Shown: positions 17,121 to 24,952 of the stretch, one piece after another
Numbering within the stretch: the stretch's first letter is position 1
How the letters are laid out: each line of letters starts with the position of its first letter
Notes under the pieces: generated by a model
Seen by the model: the letters and a program-made list of their open reading frames with translations, nothing else
The model's database searches: none
Told to the model about the DNA's origin: nothing
DNA from: Desulfobaculum sp044987625
GTDB taxonomy: Bacteria > Desulfobacterota > Desulfovibrionia > Desulfovibrionales > Desulfovibrionaceae
Length of the DNA: 64,000 nucleotides
NCBI RefSeq assembly: GCF_044987625.1
Contig: NZ_JBJDSB010000002.1
Span: 620,001-684,000, forward strand
Direction: 5' to 3'
Position numbers and translations under genes: made by a program

Positions 17121-17435
17121 ATGTGGCCCTGCGTCAAGGAGAGGTGAACGCGCGGCGGCTGGGGAAAGGGCAATGGAGCGGGGGATATGAGGCGTCGGAG
17201 CGGCGGAGGTCGAAGGTGATGGGCGGCGCGGGAAGTGCTTACGGCTCTCGTTATGTCACACAAAAGCAGCGCGAAATGTACGACGTGCTGTGGGCCGAAG
17301 TGTGGTCACGCTTCGGCGAGTTGCGTGGTCCCGTGAGGGGAGGGGGCTACTCAGGCAGAGGAGCGGGACAGTTTCCATCAAGTGGGGCGTGTGCGATGCC
17401 TGCGGATGAGCTTGGGCCGGCGCTCGGCGTCCGAA
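17121..17435. other. Gene-free stretch between two opposing terminators
   Basis: About 315 bases lying between the lipoprotein terminator and the glutamate-synthase terminator. The only reading frames are short, lack ribosome sites and have unremarkable composition. I see no RNA gene, repeat or mobile-element trace. Confidence 0.6.
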
Positions 17436-17472
17436 ATACAAAGCGCCCCGCAGACAAAGTCTGCGGGGCGCT
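17436..17472 (-). terminator. Rho-independent terminator of the glutamate synthase gene
   Basis: A perfect 14-bp stem (AGCGCCCCGCAGAC / GTCTGCGGGGCGCT) with a 3-base loop. Read on the minus strand it is followed by TTGTATTT, and it lies 30 bases beyond the stop at 17502. Confidence 0.85.
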
Positions 17473-17501
17473 GTTTGGATTGCGTCTGATGTGCGGGCGG
17501 C

Positions 17502-19136
17502 CTAGCTGTTGAGAATACGCTTGGCCATTTCGTCCTGCACGTCGGTGATGAAGGGGATGCCCGTTTCACGCTCGGTCTCGCGGTTGGCGGAGGCGATGTC
17601 GCCGCGGGTGATTTCGTCAAGGGCGAACTTGCGGGAACCGGCCAGCAGCTGCTGGAGTCCGGCGGACAGCTTGTCCACCAGGCCCCACATGGCCACTGCG
17701 CCATAGGGGATGTTCTGCATTTCGTCCTTGCCCACCTTCTGCGCCACGTCGTGGTAGCCCGCGAAGATTTCCTCTGCGGTGGAGCCGAGGTCGCTGACCG
17801 TGGAGGGCAGCTTGTCCCAGTTGCCACACACGGCTTCGCGGCGCTCGGGGCGCAGTACGCCTTCGATGTTGGAGCCGAGGAAGCCCGGAATCATCATGGC
17901 GCGGCCCATGCACACCATCTTGGTGTACGGCGCGCCAAGGGCGAGGGCCTTGAAGATGTTGGAGCACTTGGCAAAGCCGCCAGCAAAGCTCATGTCCACA
18001 ACCTTGTGGCCCTTGGCCGCGAGGATAGAGGCATATTCATGCGCCTTGGCGTGCAGCAGGATGGAGGGAACGCCCCACGATTCCATCATATTCCACGGGC
18101 TCATGCCAGTGCCGCCGCCGGAACCGTCCATGGTCAGCAGGTCCAGCTTGGCTTCCGTGGCGAACTTGATGGCCATGGCGAGGCCTTCCATGCCGTAGGA
18201 GCCAGTCTTGAGCGTGATGCGCTTGAAGCCCAGCTTGCGCAGGTATTCCACGGTGTGCATGAACTCTTCATGCACCTGCTCATAGCTGTTGAGGTGCGTG
18301 TAGCCAAGGCGGCTGTGGCGGGCAAAGGAGTGGATGGAGCCGCTCTTGAAGGCTTCCTGCACTTCGGGGCGCTCGGGATCGGGATCCACGAGGTAGCCGC
18401 GCTGCTTGAGGAAGCGGGCGTACTCAAGGCTGGTGACTTCAATTTCGCCGCCGATGTTCTTGGCGCCCTGACCCCACTTGAGTTCCACTACAACTTTGTT
18501 GCCGTACTTCTCGGCCAGGTACTCGGCCACACCGTTGCGGGCGTCCTCAACGTTGAGCTGTACGATGATGGCGCCGTAGCCGTCGTAGTAGCGCAGGTAG
18601 GTGTCGATGCGGCGTTCCAGCTCGGGGGCGCTGGTGATGCGGCCGTCCTGCAGCTGGGAGGCGCGGTCCACACCCACAACGTTTTCGCCCACAACAATGG
18701 GAATGCCCACCAGGGCGCAACCAATGGCAAAGCTGTCCCAGTACTTGGCGGCGATAAAGGTGGAGCCGAGAGCGCCCGTCATGAAGGGCACGCGGGACGT
18801 GGTCTTTACCTCGTTGCCGAAGGTCGTCTCCAGAGAGACGTCCGTGAACAGACAGTCGCCACACGCGGCCTTGTCCCCACCGGCAGCGGCGCCATAGTTG
18901 GTGCCCTGAACGCGCAGCGAGTTGTACGAAACGCCAACGTGGGTGGTGTTGCCGCTGCCGGCGGTCACCACGCCGAAGTCGCGCGGGTAGAGCATCTGGC
19001 GGCCCTTAAGGCTGGACAGCCACGTTTCGCACTTGCCCTTGCAGTCCGCACGGCACAGCGTGCACAGACCGGACTCGATGGCGTTGCCACGGTTGACAGA
19101 GCCAAGAACATCATTGTTTTTCGACCACTGCGTCAT
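17502..19136 (-). CDS. FMN-binding glutamate synthase family protein (GltB central domain)
   Basis: 544 residues corresponding to the FMN/synthase domain of GltB, without the N-terminal amidotransferase or the C-terminal structural domain; such stand-alone forms occur in archaea and sulfate reducers. The N-terminus carries the cysteine cluster CTLCRADCKGKC (from about residue 25) and a CGDC pair near residue 92, likely iron-sulfur ligands. The barrel has VVELKWGQGAKNIGGEIE, LLTMDGSGGGTGMSP and CMGRAMMIPGF. The glutaminase and NADPH subunits would be encoded elsewhere. A GGAG ribosome site precedes the ATG. It is monocistronic by its flanking terminator. Confidence 0.88.
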   Translation of the reverse strand: MTQWSKNNDVLGSVNRGNAIESGLCTLCRADCKGKCETWLSSLKGRQMLYPRDFGVVTAGSGNTTHVGVSYNSLRVQGTNYGAAAGGDKAACGDCLFTDVSLETTFGNEVKTTSRVPFMTGALGSTFIAAKYWDSFAIGCALVGIPIVVGENVVGVDRASQLQDGRITSAPELERRIDTYLRYYDGYGAIIVQLNVEDARNGVAEYLAEKYGNKVVVELKWGQGAKNIGGEIEVTSLEYARFLKQRGYLVDPDPERPEVQEAFKSGSIHSFARHSRLGYTHLNSYEQVHEEFMHTVEYLRKLGFKRITLKTGSYGMEGLAMAIKFATEAKLDLLTMDGSGGGTGMSPWNMMESWGVPSILLHAKAHEYASILAAKGHKVVDMSFAGGFAKCSNIFKALALGAPYTKMVCMGRAMMIPGFLGSNIEGVLRPERREAVCGNWDKLPSTVSDLGSTAEEIFAGYHDVAQKVGKDEMQNIPYGAVAMWGLVDKLSAGLQQLLAGSRKFALDEITRGDIASANRETERETGIPFITDVQDEMAKRILNS

Positions 19137-19533
19137 ATCAGCTCCATGAAATGCTTAAATTCTGATCAGATGAGTGTATCCGCGCCGTATGGCGGCGCTG
19201 CTTCCCTATGCCTTGCGCAATTCCCCTAGAATGTTGCGAATTCCAGTGAGTAATCGCTTTTGCCCAAGGCGTCAATCCGGTGCACAGCATGGCGGCGCGG
19301 CGTGGCGCACTTTTTCGCGTTTTGGCAAAACTGGAAGTTGAGGCGAAGAAGAGAGGTGAAAATGGGCAGACGCCCATAAGGGCCACTGATGCGTCGCGTG
19401 TGGCGTTTTGGCTGTTTGGCGATTCCGTGGACAGGGAGAGTGGAAAAAAGACGTGAGGCGGCGGGATGTTGTGGGCGAATTTTCGCCGCTGCGGGCGTTT
19501 GTGGCAGGGCGCGGGGAAAGGGTCACGTTTATG
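19137..19533. other. Gene-free region between glutamate synthase and pnp
   Basis: About 400 bases upstream of the glutamate synthase start and beyond the pnp terminator. It should hold the glutamate synthase promoter; on the minus strand a TTGACG hexamer at about 19271 has a TACTCA hexamer 17 bases later, a weak candidate. Short frames here have no ribosome site or recognisable product. Nothing else seen. Confidence 0.5.
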
Positions 19534-19571
19534 AAAAAGGGCCGTCTGCGCAAAGATGCGTAGACGGCCCC
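19534..19571 (-). terminator. Rho-independent terminator of the pnp operon
   Basis: GGGCCGTCTGCGCA and TGCGTAGACGGCCC form a 14-bp stem with one wobble pair and a 4-base loop. On the minus strand it is followed by TTTTT. It lies 26 bases after the pnp stop and should end the whole rimP-to-pnp operon. Confidence 0.92.
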
Positions 19572-19596
19572 ATTCAATCAGCGTTGTCGGCTGGAA

Positions 19597-21855
19597 TTAG
19601 CGGCGTCCGCCGCGTCCTCCACCACCGTTACGTCCACCACGGTCTCCACCGCGGCCGCCTCGGCGGTCACGGTCACCACCGCGGCGGTCACCGCCACCAC
19701 GGGGCTTGTTGGACTTGGTGAAGTCGGCGAGGTCAACAGTCTGACCAGCTTCTTCCATCAGCACGGCCTTGCGGGACAGGCGGACACGGCCGGAAGGCTC
19801 AACTTCGAGAACCTTAACCTTGACGGTATCGCCAAGGCTGACCACGTCGCTGGGCTGCTCAACGCGCTGGATGTCCAGCTGGGACACGTGCACGAGGCCG
19901 TCCAGACCGGGAAGGATTTCCACGATGGCGCCGCAGTCGATGACGCGGGTCACGCGGCCTTCATAGTCTTTGCCCACTTCGGCGGTCTGGTCATGGTACT
20001 GGACCATTTCCCGAGCGCGTTCGAGGGATTCCTTGGTCGGGGCGAAGATGAACACGCGGCCGTCGTCTTCAATGTCGATGTCAGCGCCGGTGTCGGCGGT
20101 GATGGCCTTAATGTTCTTGCCGCCGGGTCCGATAACGGAACGGATCTTGTCCGGGTGCACCGTAACAATTTCCAGCTGCGGGGCGTACTCGGAAACCTCG
20201 TCGCGGGGTGCTTCGATGACCTGGTCCATCTGGTCCAGGATGTGGACGCGGCCGGCCTTGGCCTGACCAAGAGCGTCGCGCAGCACCTGAGAGGGAATGC
20301 CGGAGATTTTGATGTCCATCTGGATGGCGGTCACGCCCTCGCGGGAGCCGGCCACCTTGAAGTCCATATCGCCGAGGGCATCCTCGTCACCGAGGATGTC
20401 GGTGAGCACGAGGTAGTCGTCCTCTTCCTTGATGAGGCCCATGGCCACGCCGGCGATGGAGGTCTTCACCGGAATACCGGCGTCCATCAGAGCGAGGGAG
20501 GAACCGCACACCGACGCCATGGAGGAGGAACCGTTGGATTCCATAATCTCGGACACGACGCGGATGGTGAAGGGGAACTCGTCGTCCTTGGGCAGAATCG
20601 GAGCAATGGCGCGCTCTGCGAGGGTGCCATGGCCGATTTCGCGGCGGGAGGGGCCACGCAGGAAGCGGGCTTCACCCACGCAGTAGGGCGGGAAGTTGTA
20701 ATGCAGCATGAAGCGCTTCACGCAGTCGCCCACGAGGGAGTCCATGCGCTGCTCATCACGGGAGCTACCCATGGTCGCGGTGACCATGGCCTGCGTTTCA
20801 CCGCGGGAGAACAGGGAGGAGCCGTGGGTGCGGGGCAGAAGGCCGACCTCAATACCGATGGGGCGAACCGTGGTCAGGTCGCGGCCGTCGATACGGGTCT
20901 TTTCTTCCTTGATGCGGCCACGCACGATGCGCTTGGTGATGTCCTTGAGGACGTCGCCGAGGCACTTGGTACGTTCCGGCTCTTCGGCGAAGCGCTCGGC
21001 AAGGGCTTCCTTCACTTCGTCCTTGATGGCGTCCTTGGCGGCGTAGCGCTCAAGCTTTTCAGGGATGAAGAGGGCTTCCTGCAGCTTGGGCGTGGCAATC
21101 TCTTCGATGGCCGCGCGGACTTCGGCGTCCTGCTCGGGAGTGGCGACTTCCAGCTTGGGCTGGCCGCAGGCTTCGCGCAGGGCGTCCTGAGCGTCCAGCA
21201 GGGGCTGCATCTGCTCGTGGCCCCATTCAATGGCGTCGGCAATAAGGGTTTCGGGGGCGAACTGCGCGGAACCTTCAACCATGACGACGGCGTCACGGCT
21301 GCCGGCCATCACGAGGTTCAGCTCGCTCTGCTCAATCTGCGCGTAGGTAGGATTGAACACGAATTCCTTGTTGATGTAGCCGATGCGGCCACCGGCGATG
21401 GGGCCCATGAAGGGAATCTTGGAGGTGTGCAGAGCGGCGGACGCGCCGGTGATGGCGAGAACGTCGGGATCGTGCACATCGTCGGCGGAGTGCACCTGAG
21501 CGATGATCTGCACCTCGTCGCGGAATCCTTCGGGGAACAGCGGACGGCAGGGGCGGTCGATCAGGCGGCAGACGAGAACTTCGCGCTCGCTGGGGCGGCC
21601 CACTTCGCGGCGGAAGAAGCTGCCGGGGATGCGGCCGGCGGCGTAGGCGAGTTCTTTGTATTCAACGGTAAGGGGGAAGAAGCCCTTGTCTTCGGGCAGC
21701 TTCTGGGTCACGGCCGTCACGAGGACGACGGTGCCACCGCACTGGACCCAAACGGAACCGTGGGCCTGCTTCGCAAGCTTGCCGGTTTCGAAAGAGATCT
21801 CGTTGCCGCCGATGATGGCGGATTTGCGGGTGGGAGTGAAAGTCAGTGTACTCAT
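19597..21855 (-). CDS. pnp: Polynucleotide phosphorylase
   Basis: 752-residue 3'-5' exoribonuclease and polymerase. Two RNase PH domains (about 1-225 and 310-555), a KH domain with IGPGGKNIKAI (about 575), and an S1 domain (GKDYEGRVTRVIDCGAIVEI, about 620-690). It ends with about 40 residues almost wholly of Gly, Arg and Asp (RGGDR-type repeats), longer than the E. coli protein of 711 residues. It is the last gene of the minus-strand operon, downstream of rpsO as in most bacteria. Two hairpins in the gap before it could mediate the autoregulation known for E. coli pnp. Confidence 0.97.
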   Translation of the reverse strand: MSTLTFTPTRKSAIIGGNEISFETGKLAKQAHGSVWVQCGGTVVLVTAVTQKLPEDKGFFPLTVEYKELAYAAGRIPGSFFRREVGRPSEREVLVCRLIDRPCRPLFPEGFRDEVQIIAQVHSADDVHDPDVLAITGASAALHTSKIPFMGPIAGGRIGYINKEFVFNPTYAQIEQSELNLVMAGSRDAVVMVEGSAQFAPETLIADAIEWGHEQMQPLLDAQDALREACGQPKLEVATPEQDAEVRAAIEEIATPKLQEALFIPEKLERYAAKDAIKDEVKEALAERFAEEPERTKCLGDVLKDITKRIVRGRIKEEKTRIDGRDLTTVRPIGIEVGLLPRTHGSSLFSRGETQAMVTATMGSSRDEQRMDSLVGDCVKRFMLHYNFPPYCVGEARFLRGPSRREIGHGTLAERAIAPILPKDDEFPFTIRVVSEIMESNGSSSMASVCGSSLALMDAGIPVKTSIAGVAMGLIKEEDDYLVLTDILGDEDALGDMDFKVAGSREGVTAIQMDIKISGIPSQVLRDALGQAKAGRVHILDQMDQVIEAPRDEVSEYAPQLEIVTVHPDKIRSVIGPGGKNIKAITADTGADIDIEDDGRVFIFAPTKESLERAREMVQYHDQTAEVGKDYEGRVTRVIDCGAIVEILPGLDGLVHVSQLDIQRVEQPSDVVSLGDTVKVKVLEVEPSGRVRLSRKAVLMEEAGQTVDLADFTKSNKPRGGGDRRGGDRDRRGGRGGDRGGRNGGGGRGGRR

Positions 21856-21882
21856 GTAATAGATACCTCTTGATGATGTTTC

Positions 21883-21904
21883 GGCCTTGTACCCTTACAA
21901 GGCC
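21883..21904 (-). promoter_or_regulatory. Hairpin in the pnp leader
   Basis: GGCCTTGTA and TACAAGGCC form a perfect 9-bp stem with a 4-base loop, ending 27 bases upstream of the pnp start codon. In E. coli a leader stem is cut by RNase III and used by PNPase to limit its own synthesis; a comparable role here is inference. Confidence 0.5.
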
Positions 21905-22013
21905 GTATCCCCCGAGGTACGAGTAACGCTGCAAAGTTGTAAGAATAGGGCGTTGCGGAGAAGGGTCGCCCCATTGTCGCAACCTCGCAGCTGTTTACAC
22001 GCTTCGGGGGTGG

Positions 22014-22033
22014 GGGAGGCCCGAAGGCCTCCC
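22014..22033 (-). promoter_or_regulatory. UUCG-tetraloop hairpin after rpsO
   Basis: GGGAGGCC, TTCG, GGCCTCCC on the minus strand: an 8-bp stem capped by a very stable C(UUCG)G tetraloop, 11 bases after the rpsO stop. No T-run follows, so partial termination or 3' end protection of rpsO mRNA is more likely than full termination. Confidence 0.55.
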
Positions 22034-22044
22034 AGCCATGATTG

Positions 22045-22314
22045 CTACTTACGCAGACCCAGACGTGCGATGAGGTCCCTGTAGCGCTGAACGTCCTTCT
22101 TCTTGAGGTAGTTCAGCAGTTTCCGGCGCTGACCAACCAGCTTCAGCAGGCCCGTACGAGAATGGAAATCCTTCTTGTGGGTCTTGAAGTGGTCGGTGAG
22201 GTACTGGATGCGGGAGGTCAGCAGAGCGACCTGAACCTCGGGGGAACCGGTGTCGCCTTCGTGCTGCTTGTACTCTTCGATGATCTGAGCCTTGACTTCG
22301 GGTGTCATAACCAC
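22045..22314 (-). CDS. rpsO: 30S ribosomal protein S15
   Basis: 89 residues, the exact usual length. It reads VVMTPEVKAQIIEEYKQHEG then DTGSPEVQVALLTSRIQYLT, and ends RDLIARLGLRK. S15 binds the central domain of 16S rRNA. The GTG at 22314 is chosen because GGAGG lies 8 bases upstream and it gives standard length; the ATG two codons later would be 14 bases from GGAGG. It lies between truB and pnp in the conserved order. Confidence 0.96.
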   Translation of the reverse strand: MVMTPEVKAQIIEEYKQHEGDTGSPEVQVALLTSRIQYLTDHFKTHKKDFHSRTGLLKLVGQRRKLLNYLKKKDVQRYRDLIARLGLRK

Positions 22315-22375
22315 AGCGATATCCTCCAAAAATGGGGGTTGTGTCCGCATTATGCGGGGGTGCGGCTTCGCAGTG

Positions 22376-23308
22376 CTACCAAAGGCCGCGGAGTATTGAC
22401 CAAAGAACCATCCCGTCGCGCTCCTTGGCTTCCACGAGCGCCAGAGGCGTCTCGTCTGGGCCAATGAGCATGGCGAGCGTGCCGGGCAGGGCTGGCTGGT
22501 CCTGTTCGCCAACAGACGTCACAGGCAGCCATGTGCCGTTTTGCACCTGCGCCGCTTGCGCCTCGGAGAGGTGCAGGGCGGGCCAGTGCGGCAGGGCATC
22601 CCGCATGGGGATAACCCGCTCGGCCAGCAATTCCGGATGCTCGACAAGGTCGTCCAAATCGAACGCCTGATCAAGCCCGAACGGATGGCAATTCTCCCGA
22701 ATCAACTCTGTAAGCACTGCTCCGGAGCCGAGTCGAATCCCCAAGCTGTGGACCAGGGACCGCACGTAGGTTCCGGCGGAGCAGCTGACTCGGAAGCGCA
22801 CCCACGGCAGGTCCATTTCCAGGACCTCGGCGTGGGAAATATGTATGGGCTTCGTCTTGATGGGGACTTCCTTCCCTTCTCGGGCAAGGGCGTACAGGGG
22901 CTTGCCCTGATGCTTGGCCGCGGAGACGGGCGGAACGTCCTGCGTTTCAAGATTCAGCCACGAAAGAACACCCTCTTCTACCTTTTCAGGGGAGAGATGG
23001 TCAAATGGCAATTCTTCAACAATCGTGCCTTCGGCATCGTATGTATCGGTTTTTTGCCCAAGACGAAACTGTCCTGAATACGTTTTGACGCCATTTGTCA
23101 AGTATGGCGCCAGCTTGGTGCCGTGCCCGAGGAGCACGAGCAAAACGCCCTGCGCCATGGGGTCAAGGGTACCGGCGTGGCCGATTCGGCCTTGGTCCAG
23201 CTTGCGGCGGATGATATTCAGGCAGTGGGCCGATGTGGGGCCGGACGGCTTGTTCAGAACAAGAATGCCGTCGTGCTGATTTTTACTGCGTTTTCTTTTT
23301 TTGCCCAT
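22376..23308 (-). CDS. truB: tRNA pseudouridine(55) synthase
   Basis: 310-residue TruB, which makes pseudouridine 55 in the T-loop of tRNAs. The catalytic motif GRIGHAGTLDPMAQGVL (aspartate in TLDP) is near residue 48, preceded by LNKPSGPTS, and followed by KTYSGQFRLGQKTDTYDAEG and CSAGTYVRSL. A C-terminal PUA-like part follows. It starts 12 bases after the nrnA stop in the operon. Confidence 0.95.
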   Translation of the reverse strand: MGKKRKRSKNQHDGILVLNKPSGPTSAHCLNIIRRKLDQGRIGHAGTLDPMAQGVLLVLLGHGTKLAPYLTNGVKTYSGQFRLGQKTDTYDAEGTIVEELPFDHLSPEKVEEGVLSWLNLETQDVPPVSAAKHQGKPLYALAREGKEVPIKTKPIHISHAEVLEMDLPWVRFRVSCSAGTYVRSLVHSLGIRLGSGAVLTELIRENCHPFGLDQAFDLDDLVEHPELLAERVIPMRDALPHWPALHLSEAQAAQVQNGTWLPVTSVGEQDQPALPGTLAMLIGPDETPLALVEAKERDGMVLWSILRGLW

Positions 23309-23320
23309 GTATGTGCGGTG

Positions 23321-24289
23321 CTACTTGCAGGAAAGATAGTCTCGGGTGGCGTCGAGGACGATGCGTTCGGCCTCGTCGATGGGGGCCTTGATGAGCGCGC
23401 CAGCGGCGTTTTTGTGCCCGCCGCCGCCAAGGGTGCTGGCAATGGCCTGCACATTGACAAGGCCGGAGGAGCGGAAGCTGATCTTGGTCTGCGTGGGGCC
23501 GTCCTCACGCAGGCTGATGGCTGCTTTGACGCCTTTGATGCGCCGCACGTAATTCACCAGCCCGTCGGTGTCCTCGCTGGAGGTGCCGGTTTCTTCGAGC
23601 ATGGCTTCCGTGATGCGGATGGTGCCGATGGTGCCGTCCAGATGCACGCTCGCCGCGCCAAAAACGCGCGACCACAACTGCATGCGCCCAAGGGTCCACT
23701 GGTTCAGGAACCGGGCGTTGAAGAATTCCGGATCAAGGCCTTCGCGCAGGATGTCCGCGGCCAGCATCATGGTGCGGGGTGACGTGTTGCCGTAGCTGAA
23801 GTAGCCTGTATCCGTGACAAGGGCAAGGTAGATGCCTTCGCCAAGCCCGTCGCTGAGCGGAATGTCCAAATCCTGTGCAAGGTTCGCCACCATTTCGCCC
23901 ACGGACGAGAAGGACGGGTCCACCCAGTTCACTTCGGCATACTCGGGATTGCCAAGGTGATGGTCGATGCAGACCGTTCCACGGCGCGAAAAGCGCGCGG
24001 CCAATGCGTCGCCAAGGCGGTGCAGGTCGCCGCTGTCCAGCGCGATGACCCACTGGGGCAGCTCGCCCGGCAGTTCGGTGACGACCGGGACGGGCGTGTC
24101 CAGCCAAGCGAATTGGTCGGGCATGCCGGATGCATTGTAGATGGTGACGGACTTGCCAAGGCGGGTCAGCAGATGCGCCAGAGCGACGGATGATCCCATG
24201 GCATCGCCGTCGGGGCTGGTGTGCGCCGCAATGAGAAAGCTCTCACCGCTGGCGAGGATGTCTTTAATCGTCGTTCTGGGGGTGGTCAT
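23321..24289 (-). CDS. nrnA: DHH-family oligoribonuclease / pAp phosphatase (NrnA type)
   Basis: 322 residues. The DHH domain has HTSPDGDAMGSSVAL (residues 23-37), DSGDLHRLGD and CIDHHLGNPEYAEVNWVDP, all metal-binding motifs; the C-terminal DHHA1 domain ends with STLGGGGHKNAAGALI. Members degrade very short RNAs and dephosphorylate pAp in the cytosol. Its first 26 bases overlap the end of rbfA, indicating translational coupling. The placement between rbfA and truB is common in Firmicutes and delta-type proteobacteria. Confidence 0.9.
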   Translation of the reverse strand: MTTPRTTIKDILASGESFLIAAHTSPDGDAMGSSVALAHLLTRLGKSVTIYNASGMPDQFAWLDTPVPVVTELPGELPQWVIALDSGDLHRLGDALAARFSRRGTVCIDHHLGNPEYAEVNWVDPSFSSVGEMVANLAQDLDIPLSDGLGEGIYLALVTDTGYFSYGNTSPRTMMLAADILREGLDPEFFNARFLNQWTLGRMQLWSRVFGAASVHLDGTIGTIRITEAMLEETGTSSEDTDGLVNYVRRIKGVKAAISLREDGPTQTKISFRSSGLVNVQAIASTLGGGGHKNAAGALIKAPIDEAERIVLDATRDYLSCK

Positions 24290-24605
24290 AGACCATATCC
24301 TCCAGATATTCGTCGTAAACGAAGCGGATTTTGGGCAGGTACTTGTTCCTCAGGCGTTTGCCGAGGAGGGAGCGGATGTGGCCGGTTGCCTTGTCCAGAG
24401 CAAGCGCCGCGGCTTCGCGGTCTTCGTCGGTGCCGTAGGAGGTGTAGAGCACCTCGGCGATGGACAGGTCCTTGTTCATCCGCACGCCGCTCACGGTGAC
24501 CATCTCCGTACGGGGGTCGCCGATTTCCTGCGTGATGATGGTAGCCACCTCGCGCATGATTTGGTCGCCCAGTCTATGGGCTCTGCGGGAATTGGAACGT
24601 TGCAT
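24264..24605 (-). CDS. rbfA: 30S ribosome-binding factor A
   Basis: 113-residue KH-fold protein that helps mature the 30S subunit and its 16S 5' end. It begins MQRSNSRRAHRLGDQIMREV, and has the family helix-kink region around GDPRTEMVTVSGVRMNKDLS and ends FVYDEYLEDMVYDHPQNDD. It begins 8 bases after the DUF503 stop and overlaps nrnA by 26 bases. Confidence 0.93.
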   Translation of the reverse strand: MQRSNSRRAHRLGDQIMREVATIITQEIGDPRTEMVTVSGVRMNKDLSIAEVLYTSYGTDEDREAAALALDKATGHIRSLLGKRLRNKYLPKIRFVYDEYLEDMVYDHPQNDD

Positions 24606-24613
24606 GATGTATC

Positions 24614-24925
24614 CTAGAAAAGCGTGTCCGGGTCTTCGCCGGCGCTGAAAATTTCCATCTGGCTGTCAACCAGTTCTTCACTGGTCACATCCTGAACCAT
24701 CTCCAGGATTTTCGCCAGCCGACTTTCTGTGTGCCGAGCACTTGTCGAGACAGTGACCACGCCCAGGACAAGCCGGTGATGGTTGTCCTGGGCGTGTATC
24801 TCACTTACCGCTGCATTGAAGCGGTGTCGTATTTTGTCTTTCAAACTGACGGCAACACGTCGTTTTCCCTTGAGGGAGCGGTTGCCGTGCAGTCTGAATG
24901 TGAGGGTGAGAGTACCAATGTGCAT
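24614..24925 (-). CDS. DUF503 family protein (YlxP-like)
   Basis: 103 residues: MHIGTLTLTFRLHGNRSLKG then KRRVAVSLKDKIRHRFNAAVSEIHAQDNH, the hallmark of DUF503/YlxP. The family is nearly always beside rbfA and infB and is thought to act in ribosome assembly, but its biochemical role is not settled. It is coupled tightly, 27 bases after infB and 8 before rbfA. Confidence 0.9.
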   Translation of the reverse strand: MHIGTLTLTFRLHGNRSLKGKRRVAVSLKDKIRHRFNAAVSEIHAQDNHHRLVLGVVTVSTSARHTESRLAKILEMVQDVTSEELVDSQMEIFSAGEDPDTLF

Positions 24926-24952
24926 GGTGAACCCTCAGCCTTGCGGCCGTGG

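Noticed and set aside
17123..17512. 129-codon plus-strand frame after the lipoprotein terminator
   Set aside because: It runs through a terminator of the opposite gene, has no ribosome site and no recognisable sequence.
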